Of a DNA stretch of 64,000 nt, positions 1 to 13,121 are shown in pieces (the stretch's first letter is position 1; each line of letters begins with the position of its first letter). The position numbers were made by a program, and so were the translations under genes. The notes under the pieces are model-generated. The model had not been told where the DNA came from, made no database searches, and was given only the letters and a program-made list of their open reading frames with translations. The stretch comes from Onychostoma macrolepis (taxonomy: Eukaryota > Chordata > Actinopteri > Cypriniformes > Cyprinidae): assembly GCF_012432095.1 (NCBI RefSeq), contig NC_081171.1, forward strand, positions 9,920,395 to 9,984,394, written 5' to 3'.

Positions 1-1490
1 ACCTGTATGATCTCTTTCTTCTATACCTTTAAAGGAGTTCACCTAAAAATTCAGATTTGATGAAAGTTTACTCCCCCTCAAGCGATGTAATTTAGCATTA
101 CATCACTTGATTACCAATGGATCTTCTGGAGTGATTGGGTGCCGTCAAAATGAGTCCAAACAGCTGATAAAAACATCACAATATTCCACACTCAAGTCCA
201 TCATTTAATATCTTGTGAAGTGAAAATCTGTGTTTGAAGAAAAATAAATCCATCAAGATGTTTGTAACTGTTGTTTCCTTGCTAAAATATTGCTTTGTTT
301 TCCTTTATCTACAATTTAGCTTTCTCCAGTACAAAATGTCGTCTCATCTGAATCAGGAGAGAAATATGTAGAGATCAAGCACTATTTACAAGCAAAAACA
401 GTTCTAAAGAAACATGTTGGTGGATTTTGTTATGAGAGGACCACAGAGGATGGACTTTATTGATTATTGATATTGGACTTTTATTTTGTCCAGAAGCTAT
501 GGTTTAAATTTAAAATGCCTTGGTGTTTTTTTTTTTTTTTTTTTTACAAACACAGCTTTTTGCTTCACAAGACATTAATCGATGGACTTGATTCATGTGG
601 ATTGCTTGTGAATTATTGTGATGTTTTTATCAACTGTTTGAACTCTCATTCTGACAGAGCCCATACACTGCAGAGGACCCATTAGTGCACAAGTGATGCA
701 ATGCAAAATTTCTCCAAATCTGTTCCAATGAAGAAACATCTCATCTACATTTTGTCCTGAGGATGAGTACATTTCCAGCAATTTTTAGGTCAAATATTCC
801 TTTAAGTCACACTTTTTTATTATGACTTTTAATTGAATGATGTAGCAAGGTTTTAGAGGATGTTTGATGTTTCAGAAAGCCTAATGCAACCTTCATACGT
901 CCTTTTAATACAACCCAACTGTCTGTGTGGCATTACATCACCAAAGTGTAGACCAAAAGGGCTTAGGGCAGCTTTTGGGACAGGGCCAAACTTGAATGTT
1001 CATGCACAACCCTAGTGATATGATGAAAGACCCCATGCACCGCTATCAAATACTGCTGACGTGAATAATTCTTTCAGATAGCAATCGTCTTTGGTTATCT
1101 TCTGTACGCCAGTGTTACTCGTGGAGTATGTGTTGCTGCGCTAGTGAACTAGATTGGCTGTGATAGACTCACCTCTCTTTGATCCTCATCTTCAATCCAC
1201 AGCATCCTCAGGGTGTTTAAAGACGAACAGATGTGCAATAAAATATCTCTTGCTTTTGGCAAGGGGTAAAACGCGAGTACATGTTAAGGAGATAAACAAA
1301 CCAGTAGAGGAGAAAAACATTACAAGCAATGAGTGAGTTTTTGTTGTGGATGTCCAAACAGTTTGATGAATTCATCTCCTGCTATTGCACCAAATCCTTT
1401 TGGCCACACAATTGAAAGCTTTCTCAGTAGTGCAAGTAAGAGGGAGCTGAAAGCATTATTTAGTCATTTATCGTCATAATGTTAGAGTTT
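1..1490. other. Noncoding DNA, no gene seen
   Basis: AT-rich sequence with a poly-T run near 528-545. No open frame stands out and I see no repeat termini or paired splice signals. It looks like ordinary intergenic or intronic DNA. Confidence 0.6.
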
Positions 1491-1830
1491 TTTTAAGGGA
1501 TTGTTCAATCAAAATTGAAAATTGTCATTATTTACTCACCCTCATGTTGTTCCAAACCTATATGTTGTAATTTTGTTTTCAGTGAAACACAAAATAAAAC
1601 ATTTTTGAAGAATTATTGCACAAGTCATGCCATAAAAACAAATGTTCATAGTGACCAGTGGCTGTCAAGCTCCAAAAGGGGTGAGACTGTTGGTGAATAA
1701 TGTCTTGAATTTCAGTCTGTTCTTCATACAAAACTTTTGTATAGTTTCAGAAAACTTGGGATATTGCACAGTCTATCATTTGGAATATTTTTATGGTGCT
1801 TTTTGGCAACCCCTGGTCACCATTGTTTAA
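1491..1830. repeat. Degenerate foldback-MITE fragment (fish type)
   Basis: The left part carries the start of a dispersed family: a variant of AAAGGGATAGTTCA followed by ATTTACTCACCCTCATGTTG and TTCCAAACC. Related signals recur at 20785, 23080, 49831 and 55115. The right part, with CAAGCTCCAAAAGGGG, resembles 60550-60570. The far end is not clear, so the right boundary is approximate. Confidence 0.5.
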
Positions 1831-2086
1831 TGGCAACTGCATGCCTTTTTTTTTTTTTGTAAGAATAAGAAATTATTCCTTAAATACTGTAAAAAATGCA
1901 GTAATAAATAAATAATGATTCTACTCACACACTTCCAAGTAAAGATAGATTGATTGACAGATGAATGGACAGATGGGATGATAGGACATGAGGTAAATAC
2001 AACTTCCTGTCATAGTTCGGATTCATTTAACCGAAAGCATTTCCACCTTATGATTATTAGCATCTTCTCTGTCTTTTCATTACATG

Positions 2087-3004
2087 CAGGGGCGGACTTA
2101 ACCAATAGGCAAGGTAAGCGGCCACTTAGGGCCCCGGGGAATTAGGGGGCCCCATCTGATATTCGCGAAACATATTTGGCAAATGCACCAGCATGCATTT
2201 GTGTTCACTCACCACTCAAAACGGCGAGTTCTTGTCTGGTGCGGAGTTCTGCAAGCTTGTGAATCCTCTCATTATAACAACGCGTAAGCTAAATAAGAGA
2301 TCCATTGTGCAGAGAGCTTATTAACGGAACGTCGTGAGATCGCTATGAACTGAAGTGAGTGACAGCTTTTAGTGATTATAGACGGAGCGCTCTTTGCGCG
2401 CATTCTAAGCTGTTTTGACTGTCTCAGAACAGATATATTCACCTCAGTAAATAAATTATTGTGTTTCAAGTCATAATTTTATTTGTCTTGATGTTTCAAA
2501 ATGACTCTCTTGTGTGCTTTTCCTATAAATGCAAATGAACTATAAACTAAAAACACGTATAAATGCACGAATGCAATGACTGGAGATTTTCGCAGATTAC
2601 ATTTTGGATTTGTTTCTCGGCAAACCCTATGGTATGCCTTAAGAACACTTGGAATATGGAACGAGTCGCATGGGATCATTTTTTATAACATTTTAATCCT
2701 TTTTGTAAAAAGATTGAAGACGTTTACAATTCATTAAATGGACAAGTGCAAGCATTTTTTTTAATTTTTTAATTTTTTTGTGATCCGAAAAAAAAAATTA
2801 CATTAGAATAGCATCAGGTTGACTAATTATGTAGGCTACTTAAGTTGTGAAGGGGTAATAGTTATAATAAATAATAGTTATAGCTATAATGAGAGAGAGC
2901 TAGCGAGAAAAATAAGGGCTAGGCGTAAAAGAACATATAGTTATTGTGTTGGAGCCCATACCTGAAATTTGCTTAGGGCCCCCAAATCACTAAGTCCGCC
3001 CCTG
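2087..3004. mobile_element. Non-autonomous hAT element with perfect 8-bp TSD
   Basis: The 918-bp element starts CAGGGGCGGACTTA and ends with its inverse, TAAGTCCGCCCCTG. Short G/C-rich blocks (AGGGCCCC-like) lie just inside both ends. The 8-bp sequence ATTACATG occurs directly before it (2079-2086) and directly after it (3005-3012). An 8-bp TSD with CAGGG-type ends is characteristic of the hAT superfamily. The interior has no long open frame and no recognisable transposase, so it would need a transposase supplied in trans. The superfamily call is firm; no family name is given. Confidence 0.88.
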
Positions 3005-3012
3005 ATTACATG

Positions 3013-4885
3013 TGCATTAAAGTGGCAAAACCACATCATGTCTGGACAGTAAGTTAAGTGATTAGAAAACAGTAGGTATGAAAATAGATTAGATTAGAGT
3101 AGAAAATAGTAGCCATATGTTTTTTTTATATTGTGATGTGCTTTTATATGGGATGTGATTTTTTTTTTTTTTTTTTAGGATACATGGCTATTTTTAAATG
3201 GAAGAAGAAAAATTTAGCAGCACTGGTTAACTAGTCAAACCTTGACCTCTTGACCTTTCCGTCTTATTGAGAGCCATGTGTCTGATATATTCATGTTTTG
3301 TTCTGGACTGTGATTTGCAGGCTTGATGCATTGTGCTTGGGTTTTATTGTTGACAGTTTCATATTCCTCCTGGGGTATAGCTGATGACTGACAGGACATA
3401 TGTGTTGGTGGTCTTGAAATTGTTATTTTTTAACTAGTTATTCCAGACCTGTCTTAGTTGTCTCAGATATATTGTTTTGGATCCAGCAGGTCAATAGAAA
3501 CAATAAACCTCAAATACGTCTTCAGTCATATTTCAGTTTAATAAGCCAAAACATCTGTGTTTTTTTTTTTTTTTTTTTACATTCCTTTCTTGGCGAATTA
3601 TTGACTTTATTCAGTTTAGCCTCTATTTTCAAAACATTGCATTTCAGGCAGATATTGAGTGCTTATTCATACATTTTACTAACACACACACACACACACT
3701 GAGACAGACAAAGATCTGTCATACATTCAGATACATGTATAGATAGGCCTACTATAAATATATACAGATAATTTGGAAAGAAATGTTCTTACATTAATGC
3801 ATGGTCTGTTGTACTTAAGAAGACTAGCTCAGGAGTATTCAAGTAGAATATGAATAAATGTTCCAGAAAGCTCTGCTTGCCAGCACTTGGGTCTTGCAAT
3901 ATTATGTGTTTATTTGTCGTAACTCATGAGGGTATTGCACTAACTCTCCATCCTGGTGCCATGGAGGCTCGTCTGTGAAACATAGCGCAACTGATGAAAG
4001 GCTCCTCCCTCAGATGTTAATAACATCTCAGAATGTGTGTGTCTTACTGACTGGAACAACAGGGGGTTTCAGCACATGTGGATATAAAGCTGGCCGGGAT
4101 GTCTTCACCTTGGTCCCAATAGCCTTATTTAAGTACATGAGTAGGACAGAGAGATCAATGGCTGCATCTTCTGCGTCCTAGGAGATAACGCTGGCTTGCT
4201 AATATGCTTGACCAGGAGTGGGGTTTGAGAATTTGATGCATACACCATCCAGAAGTTATGCTGATCTTTTTATGTGTATCTGGGCATATGCCAAAACATC
4301 TGCCTTGCAGCTGTTAAGAAAAGCTGGCAGTACCCTCACAAGTTCCTCTGCAAAACACTCTCTAATCTGCATCCACAGTGAGGAGCCCTTCAAATTTTAA
4401 GGAGTGATATCGGCTACCAGTTTTGCACATGCATATTCCAGAACCTCCATCTGGGATGTCCGCAAGGCAATTTCTAGTATGGCTTTATTCTGATTGTGGG
4501 GTGGAAGACATGGTATTTTCATACCCTTTATCTGTTTAAAATATCAGTGTCATCCTTTTGCAATATTGAAGATAACCGTTATCAGAAGTGCCAGACTCAC
4601 ATTTGGTCTTGTAGTTTTAATAGATTTTCTCCAGCTACCAAAGGACATATGAGTAAAGGTTTCTAAAATTAAAATGTGCATAACCAAACACATTTCTGTG
4701 ACCCGTTTGGTCTTTATTTGACTTTAAGAGGTTTGTTTTATTTATGAATCAGTTAGCTTAGCATCAATGCTACTTTCTTTTTTCATTTTTCCAATTAGCT
4801 TGAATAGGAATAAAAATAAGAATGAATATGAGATGATGTGGTGGATCATGTACACATTGGGAATTCTAATCTCATATTGTATGTA

Positions 4886-4935
<50 letters not shown>

Positions 4936-5687
4936 AAATGTTTAATAAGGATTGTTTTCACTTAATATTTCTTAAATTAGGTTAATTCTTCTTACGCATG
5001 GGCAATTTTTAAACTTCACTTTTAGATCTATGCTTAAAAAAAAAAAAGTGATTTGAAATGTAAAAAATTTATCATTTGCATTTTAAGTATGTTTCGTTCA
5101 GTGTCAAATTCATTGTCCTTAAAACCTGGCTGAGCACATATAGAGTTCAAATCCAAATCCACTCTTATGTCTTGAAATACAAACTTTCCAGTGACAGTTT
5201 TAATGTTATATTCTGCTCATCTTCATTTCCAGATCTGAAGACCTTCCAGATCTTACTTTGAAAGTTTGATTGAAAACTTTGTGGTTAAACTTTTTAAACT
5301 CCATGAAGCTATGTAACCGTGACCTAGATATTTTTTGTGATCTATCTTGTATAATCTTCTTCGTTTTAACATTTCCAGAATGACAGAGAGGAGATGACAT
5401 TTTTGAGACAGAGCAGTAATGTCAGCGTAAGATCAAGATTGGGAAAGCAGTGCTGACTTCAATTGCTGTCTTCTACTTTTGCAGCTCTCTGAACCAATGA
5501 GCAATGCAAATCAAAAAGTCACACTCTCACATAAAATGATTTAAATCAAAGTGTATATCCTGCTCCAGAGGTTCTCAGCTGGTTTAACTTAAAGACACAG
5601 ATTTTACTAACTGCACAGGCTCATATACAAAATTAGCTATTTATTATAGATTGGATAGGAATTCTTCATATTTTCTATGGAGGGTCA
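3013..5687. other. Noncoding DNA with simple repeats
   Basis: Contains poly-T tracts (3160-3177, 3560-3578), a short (AC)n near 3681-3700 and a (GT)n near 4881-4931. I see no gene and no clear transposon ends. Short open frames here are not supported by coding signals. Confidence 0.55.
4881..4931. repeat. (GT)n microsatellite
   Basis: About 50 bp of mostly alternating GT with a few interruptions. Confidence 0.9.
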
Positions 5688-5760
5688 GAAAGCTCTCGGA
5701 TTTGATCAAAAAATATCTTAATTTGTGTTCCGAAGATGAATGAATGTCTTACGCTATCGG
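5688..5760 (-). repeat. Fragment of the second foldback-MITE family
   Basis: Carries GGAGGGTCAGAAAGCTCTC and AAATATCTTAATTTGTGTTC, which match the reverse complement of part of the full copy at 49831-50430. Only about 70 bp can be matched by eye. Confidence 0.55.
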
Positions 5761-5924
5761 TGCAAGGTCTTATGATATTGGCTATACCATGAAAAAAAAA
5801 AAAAAACGTTGATTGGATTCATATAATAATAAAAATATATGGAAGGTGTGCTTTCTCCATTTTACCACCAGTTGAGAACCACTAACTAACGCCTTTTGTT
5901 TAAATAGTTAAAAGTTACCTTTCT

Positions 5925-5939
5925 TTCTGTCTTTCTTTT

Positions 5940-5971
<32 letters not shown>

Positions 5972-6030
5972 TTCTTATTTTCTTCCTTCCTTCCTTCCTT
6001 CCATCCTTCCTTCCCATCATCCATCCATCA
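5925..6030. repeat. (CTTT)n / (TTCC)n / (ATCC)n tract
   Basis: A polypyrimidine tract that changes unit along its length, from CTTT to TTCC to ATCC. It is a compound microsatellite. Confidence 0.9.
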
Positions 6031-9000
6031 AACTATCAGGAAGAATTTGTCTGCTCCCTACCACTCTTTTAAACACAGGCCTGAAACTCAAATGCTTATA
6101 TTTCTCGAATCCTTAGTATATATACTGGTCTCTTGAAAGTTAATTTTTATTTTCATTTGGATATTTTACTCAGAATTCATTCAATTCATAGATTGTAAAT
6201 AAAAAATATTTTAAAAATTATTGCATTTATTTGCATATTCTTATGCATTTATTTGCATATTTTGTATAAAAAATATTTATTTATTCTTTAATTTATTCAT
6301 AAGAAACTGTCTAAAGTCTAAAAACGCCATGAATAGTGCAAGCCCAAGTCGAATCATGACCTTTTTCAAATTTGAAGATTAAAAAAACTCTTTCTGATAC
6401 AATATTTAAGCTTATGTCACTTTACAAGTTCAGGCTGAGGGTGAGAGAGTCATGTATGCCAACTGGTTGTCTTTTTCTTGGATCTTGGCTTGATGATGTA
6501 ATACGTAAACACTGCAAATTGCATTAAACATATAGCGCAGCAAAGTATGGGTATAATTAAAAGCATTAGTCCTTTAATAAGATTTGTTATGTGAACATCA
6601 TCTTACATGGCTTTCATTAAATTTAATTTCTTGAAGACAATACTGAAGCATTTCCCTTGACAGTTCACATTGAGATCTCTGCTGCCAATCAGATAAAGCC
6701 AATGCACTTTAAAAACTGAGCTGTAGGGAAATGTGCCAAATTCCTTAAATCCAGCATAACATACATGCCCTCATACTTGCACATTGAATACACACGTATC
6801 CCACCGTGAGAGGCCGACCGTGGTCAGAGCGAGCACATGACAAATATTTTCTCAGTCGCACGCTGTTCTCTGAACTACACTGTAGATCAGGACTTGTTTG
6901 TTTGTGTAAATGTTAATTTTTGCTTTCTTTACAGATGTAGCCTTCCTCTAATTTCCCTCCCTATGGTGCATGGCTTTGCTCACAGTGTTGACTTTGCAGG
7001 GAGAGCAGTCGTCTTTGAGCCATAATGCCACGTCTGTCAGACTGATAAACGTGCCGAGCTGCTTAAAGTCCGGCATTGCAAGGAAATGAGACCCTCAGCG
7101 AGTCTCTGATCTATATTTCTTCTTTAGAGGCCTTTAATGCCTGCAAAGCTCTTTTATCACTCCGTAAGGTTGACCAACTACAAATGACCGGCATTGATTG
7201 TCCCTGATTCACACTGGAAATTGTTAGATTGATGCTTTTAAGCTTGTAAGAATGGATCCCTTGAAGTGAGGTCAATAGAATGGACTGAGAATTCTAATGA
7301 TGCACATTTCCTAGTTAAAGCCAGGCCGTTTGGAGGGTCAGTGATCATTAATGCTAATGAAATTCTATGTTTAGATCTCTCATTTTCTAGATGATTTAAT
7401 TAAGATAGTACACCATAAATAATCACTTTTTAGCATCTAAAACATGTCTGTTGAGTTATCATTAGCATTATAATTTGCAAATGGTGACACTATTGTTACA
7501 TGAACCCCCGAACCCCCGTTTTAGCCTGTGACTGACTGAGTTCTGCTGTAATTAATGCTAGTTGGCAGTCCCTGAGTCAACGGGGCTAGTGCCCATTTTC
7601 TGTCAATTGCTGCTATGTCTGCTATGTGGCCCCAGAGAAGTAACATCTACAGCTAGACAGATACAGCGTTGTAATTTCCTAATTTATTCAATAAACAGTC
7701 AGACGGAAACCACTGGAAACTTGTCATCGCTGTGTCTCCATTGGAACACCGTGAGTGAGTTTCAACACTTACTGAATTACAGTTACACAACACTCCAGAG
7801 ACGTTTACTAGGACAGGATATATGCTTGTAGTTCACTCAAAAAAGGACATTTCTGTCATCATTTAAAGGCTACCTCTCCAAACCGGTCCGACTCTTTCTT
7901 CTGTGTAACACCTCTTAAGTCAAATAATAGCTTTGTGTGAGGAACAGTTCATCCTAGATTTGTGAACTGGATCAACTGATTTTTTTAAAAGACCTAGGAT
8001 CCCTTCAGCAATTGTCAGTGGTGGAGGACTCTGAGGTAAAATACTAAGACATTTTTATTTTGGAAAAATCAACAACTCAGAGATTCAATTAAGTTTTTTG
8101 GCTCAAGTCTCGAGTTAACATTGGTCATGATTCATGACTCAAGCCAAGAATCACAAGAAGCAACAGAGCTCAAGTATGTGTGGGATTTGTCCTACACAGG
8201 TTTGTTTATTGTCAATTAAATTATATTTAGCTCACATGACTGTAAAGGGCGAACTGTTAATCTAAATTTATAAAATGCTTGAGGGTAGTTAAAAATGTAA
8301 ATAACATTTAAAATGGCAAAACATTTATCCGCCGTAGCAGTTTGATACAAATGACACAAAACTAGTATGTTTGCATATGGTTTTATCACCACATTTTGCC
8401 CCATATGATGTCTTATTTGCAACTTATTTGCAGTTCATGAATATTTAATGTTTGCATCCACTAATCTTCCTTACTGACTAGTGCTGGGAAGTTCACTCTG
8501 CTGCAAATGCAAAGTATGAAACTGTGTTTTGGGTGATTGTTTCTCAGATTTATTCCGAGTAACAGTGGCTGATCGCATTATAGCCTGCTCCATAAATGTG
8601 AGGGCCCTCGTTCCCTACCTTCAACCCTTATTCCTCTCCTGAAGATGTGATGTGTGAGAATCCATTAAACAGCTACACTTGATTTTAAACACTTTAAACT
8701 TAATTCTGCAGGGAGGTGAGCTAGAGACGCAGTCGACCCAGAATCCATCTATATTTCAGATACGCTAAGATGGTGTCAGAATATTCACTGCAGACAGGAA
8801 TATCTTGTATTAAAAATAAGCATGGCTTTGTTTGGGTCAATATTGTAAAGAAAAGCAACGAACAAGACAGCCTAATAAGTAGTAGGGTTACCAAGCCACG
8901 TCAGCAACCTTTTCTTAACCTCTCTGATGAACCTAAACTCTTTTTACTTTTAAAAAATGCAACTGTGATTTTCCTCAATGTATATCTAATTAGTATTCTG

Positions 9001-10192
9001 CATTATCTTATTTTAATATTGTATAATAAGTAGCTATTATCACATTCCCACAAGTTAATATGTTGTGGCCTCAACGTGATGTTCATGGCCTCAACAAAAC
9101 TAAGTTGAATGAACATGTCCCTTTCCTGCTGTCTTTTGGGCAGAGCTGATAATTGTCCATGTGGTGCGATGCAAATAGCGCTGTTTCGCTCCGTCTTGAC
9201 CCGTGTGCCATTTAATGTTTCTTATACTCAATAGAAATGGCAGAGCTTATCAGTTAGTCAAATTGGTATTGGCACCAGTGTGACCTCTAACAAAACTTAG
9301 TCACACCGGCAGGAATAAAGGTTGCAAATGCAACCATTTAGTCGCAGTCATAGCCCTGATAACTTTTTTTTACCCCAGTCTCAGCATATTTAGTTTTATC
9401 TTCACCGCAGCTTTACATACTGTATGTGTAGGGTGCAATTCAATCTGTTAGCCTTTCTAGACTGGGTGTGGGTGCAAAATGTCTGAAACAGTTCACAGCA
9501 GATCATGGTTTATCATGTTTCACCCGCCTCTGTTGTGTGGCAATGACAGGGCAAGGGTGTGGGCTGTGGCTGCTCTGATGGATGGATCTATCTCTGTCGT
9601 GTCTCTGGCGGAAGTGTGCACCCAACCACATGACGCTAGAACAAGTATGATCAGCAAGACGTCTTCTGTCTGCAGGGCGTAGTCTCCTTGCCCTGCAGGC
9701 TAGGTGGTTTCTGCTCAGCTGCAGTGCTCAGATTTGCTCTCAGTCTTGAGGAAGTCAAATAATTGGTCTGAAGGAATACTGTGCTGTTGGAAGTAGGAGG
9801 CAGAGATTGTGTGCCACAGAGCCAGCTGGCATTAAAGTTTCTCACAGCACAGAGTAACTTATGGGAACAGCAATGGTTCTGTGTGAGGGGAGAGTGGGGT
9901 AAGATGTGCCACTTTTTACTTAAGTTGTCCTCTAGTCAAAAAAGGAGATAATGGTAAAACTAATATAATGTCTGCCATCTACTGAAATTAGAAACATCAA
10001 TAAATGCCATGAAAATGTAACTTAAATACAAATACAACTAAAATATAGCAAAAAAAATTGAATTGCTGCGGAATATGAGAAAAACATTACATTTATTTTA
10101 AATCAACATGAAAAATTAAGGAAATCAAACACTATTTTATACCTGGAATTAAATAGAAAGTTTTAAGATTTAACTGTTTGTTTGTTTGTTTG

Positions 10193-10223
<31 letters not shown>

Positions 10224-11074
10224 ATTTGAAATGAAATGTAAAATTAATTAAAAACTTAATAAACAAAAATGTAAGATTAATTAAAAATCTACATAAACAA
10301 TACAATTTAAAAGGTTGAAAGGAATGAATACTTTTATTTATTTTATTTGTATTAAATGAATAAGACACAAATGTTAAAAAATAAATTCATAAAATATAAA
10401 AGTTTTACACACACACACACTGTGTGGAACATCATGATGATGTTTATGTTTACGTGTAGTAAAATTTGTTTAATGGAGATTTAACATGCTACATATTTTT
10501 ACTATTTGCATGGTGTAAAAGCATGTCTGCATCTATTTGGCATTGCAGGAGTGGACAGCAATGAGTTCTGCTTCATCTCAAGTTCTCACACATGCTGAAG
10601 AACAGCGGGATCCATCCATAATAGAACTCTGACATGAAATTAACTGAAAATAATGCGCATGACATTTTTGCACAGCTGGAGGATTTGAATAATTGAGGCG
10701 GTAATAAGACTCCATCAGAGGGCAGGCAGGTGAGGTTCACTTTTTAAGCACTGCCACGGCCTTCAGCAGATGGAGGTTTATTCACTAGAGACGAGCTGGA
10801 GCTTTTCAAGAGTAACAGAAGAGCATGATGGGAAAAACTTCAAGGCACACACACTCACCGTCCATAAATTCAATCTGAGAGGTCACTGCATTTGCCTGAG
10901 CCCTACTAGTAGCCAGGTATAACTTGTCATTAAATGAACGGATTCATGGTTAGCATTTGGTTTCTCAAAGTGAAAGGTCCTCTAAAGATTTTTCTCATTC
11001 ATGGCATATGAATCAGGCATAAAACAATCTCTATATGAATTTGTAAAGTTATTTAGTTCTGTAACAAAAGAAAA
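6031..11074. other. Noncoding DNA, mostly single-copy
   Basis: About 5 kb without transposon termini. From 9893 a stretch beginning GGAGAGTGGGGTAAGATGTG may be the start of a dispersed repeat, but no partner end was found. An (AC)n lies at 10197-10222. Segments around 9780-9870 and 10680-10850 have balanced base composition and could be conserved noncoding sequence. That is only a guess without alignment. Confidence 0.5.
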
Positions 11075-11545
11075 TGGGGTCCAATATTGCACAAAAAGTT
11101 TGTGGTCAGTAAGATTTTTTTTTTTAAATGCTTTTGAAAGAAGTCTCTTGTGCTGCATTTATTTGAGCAGAAATACAGAAAAAAATGCAATATTGTTAAA
11201 TAGTATTATAATTTAAAATAACAGTTCGCTATTTTATTATAATTTGAAAATGCAATTTATTCCTGTCGTGACAAAGCACAGTTTTCAGCATCATTACGGC
11301 CAGTCTTCAATGTCAAATGATCCTTCAGAAATCATTTTTAATATGCTGATTTGGTATGCAAGTAACAGTTCTTCTTCTTATCAGTGCAGAAACTGTGAGG
11401 CTTTTTTTGGATTCTTTTATAAATGAATAAAGTTCAAAGAACAGCATATACTGGAAATATAAATCTTTTTTTCTGATATTTTTGATAAGTTAGTAATGCA
11501 TCCTTGCTGAATAAAAGTATTAATTTCTTTTAAAAAAATACAGAA
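11075..11545 (+). repeat. Dispersed teleost repeat, near-complete copy
   Basis: Includes CAAATGATCCTTCAGAAATC, AAGTTCAAAGAACAGCAT and a tail ATGCATCCTTGCTGAATAAA ending in an A-rich run. I recognise these phrases as a very common fish interspersed repeat. The A-rich 3' tail suggests spread by retroposition, but the class was not established. A diverged copy in the opposite orientation lies at 27275-27495. Short frames within it are not genes. Confidence 0.6.
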
Positions 11546-13089
11546 ACAAGAAAAGAAAAAAGAAAAGACCCAAAACTTTTACACAGTAGTTTATAGATAC
11601 CTTTTTAATTCATTTTACATTATAATATTTATTTAAGAAATCCAAAAACTTTACTTTTGAGCTTTAAATCCATCCTTTTTTTAATGTGGCCCTTACACAC
11701 ACTTACATAATGCATGTATATTTCCTGGAAGTGGGCCAGTTTTATACAGACTGTTGTTCCAGGTTTCACATGGAAACAATCTATTACTGAACGTTGTAAC
11801 ATCTTGTCTCTATGGGGTCCAAAAATGGCAAAGACATACGTTCAGACTGGTGATATTTTGCACCAGCAGATGGTTGATGGTGGTTGCTGTGCTTGCTTTC
11901 TGTGCACCAAACAGCAGGTCACATCTGGCATAGGCTGTATTCCCAAACTCCAGCAGATGCACATTCACATATACCTGTCAATCACAACAAAGCTGTACAA
12001 GATAAAAGCAACATTTAGCCACATGGTTTAAAAGCACCTCTGGGCAAAAGAAGGACACTGCAATGTGATGTAAAACATATTGCGGTAGATAAAAAATTAC
12101 TACAGCTAACAGTTCAACGCAGTAATTTGCAATGAAAAAAAACAAAACAAAAAAAAACGTAGCAGTGCTCTTGATGTCATCTCATAGTTTTTGAGAAATA
12201 GTGGGAAATTGGAGCCTTGCGTCTGCGCATTGGGTTTTTATACTTTTATACTTACTTATAGTTTACATTGCAAGTAGAAATGGTTACTTAAGAGAAGAGA
12301 TCATCATTGCAAGTAGGATTTCAAGCAGGAAACTTTCCAAAAATACCTGGAAAATTCCCAAAAATCCTGGAAGGTTTCCGAAATTTACTAGAATTTTCCA
12401 CCTTTTTGTAACCCTAATTGCAAGACTTGCAGTGTTTAAATATAGTGCAAAATAGTGCTTTTACGTGTTGTATTTGTAGTGTAATTGATCATCTTTTACA
12501 CAGTTTTTTGGTTAGTGTGTTAAATGTTAAGGTGCATGTACGTCTGGATGGAACATGTTGTGATACGCTCACTTTACCCTGAAAGTGCGATGAAGTGGGC
12601 CCGCATTTGTTAAATAATATGGGACTGATCTATTTTAATCGCATTTTGCTGCCCGCTTCAAGTAGATTGGATGAGAAATGTCCAATAGTCTGAAGTTATG
12701 AGATGCTCACATATTATAGATCATCTCGCAAGCCCTTGGGCATGTCAGGACCACCTATATTGCCTGTCGGAGGAGCTAATACACAATATAAACTTCACAG
12801 ACAATTCTGCTAGCATTTTTAGGTAAAATCTTTGTTTGATACAACAATTTACAGCTTTCATATAGCCCTATCGCAGTTGAGATACATAAAAATGTATCCA
12901 GGTCATTTTTATTTTTAAATTGTCACTGAGTTGAGTATAGATGCTAAGGGGCTAATTCTGATGTTGAAAAATTCTCTCACTTGTGTCATCCATGGTATTA
13001 CAGCTGCTGCTAATCCTACTGAGAGGCGATACAGAGTATGCTGTCTAGCATCTTGTCAGAATGAGAAGTGAGCCACCAGGAGCATTACA

Positions 13090-13121
<32 letters not shown>

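Noticed and set aside
11714..12031. 105-codon plus-strand frame
   Set aside because: Composition unlike a conserved protein, no domain, no splice sites at plausible positions.
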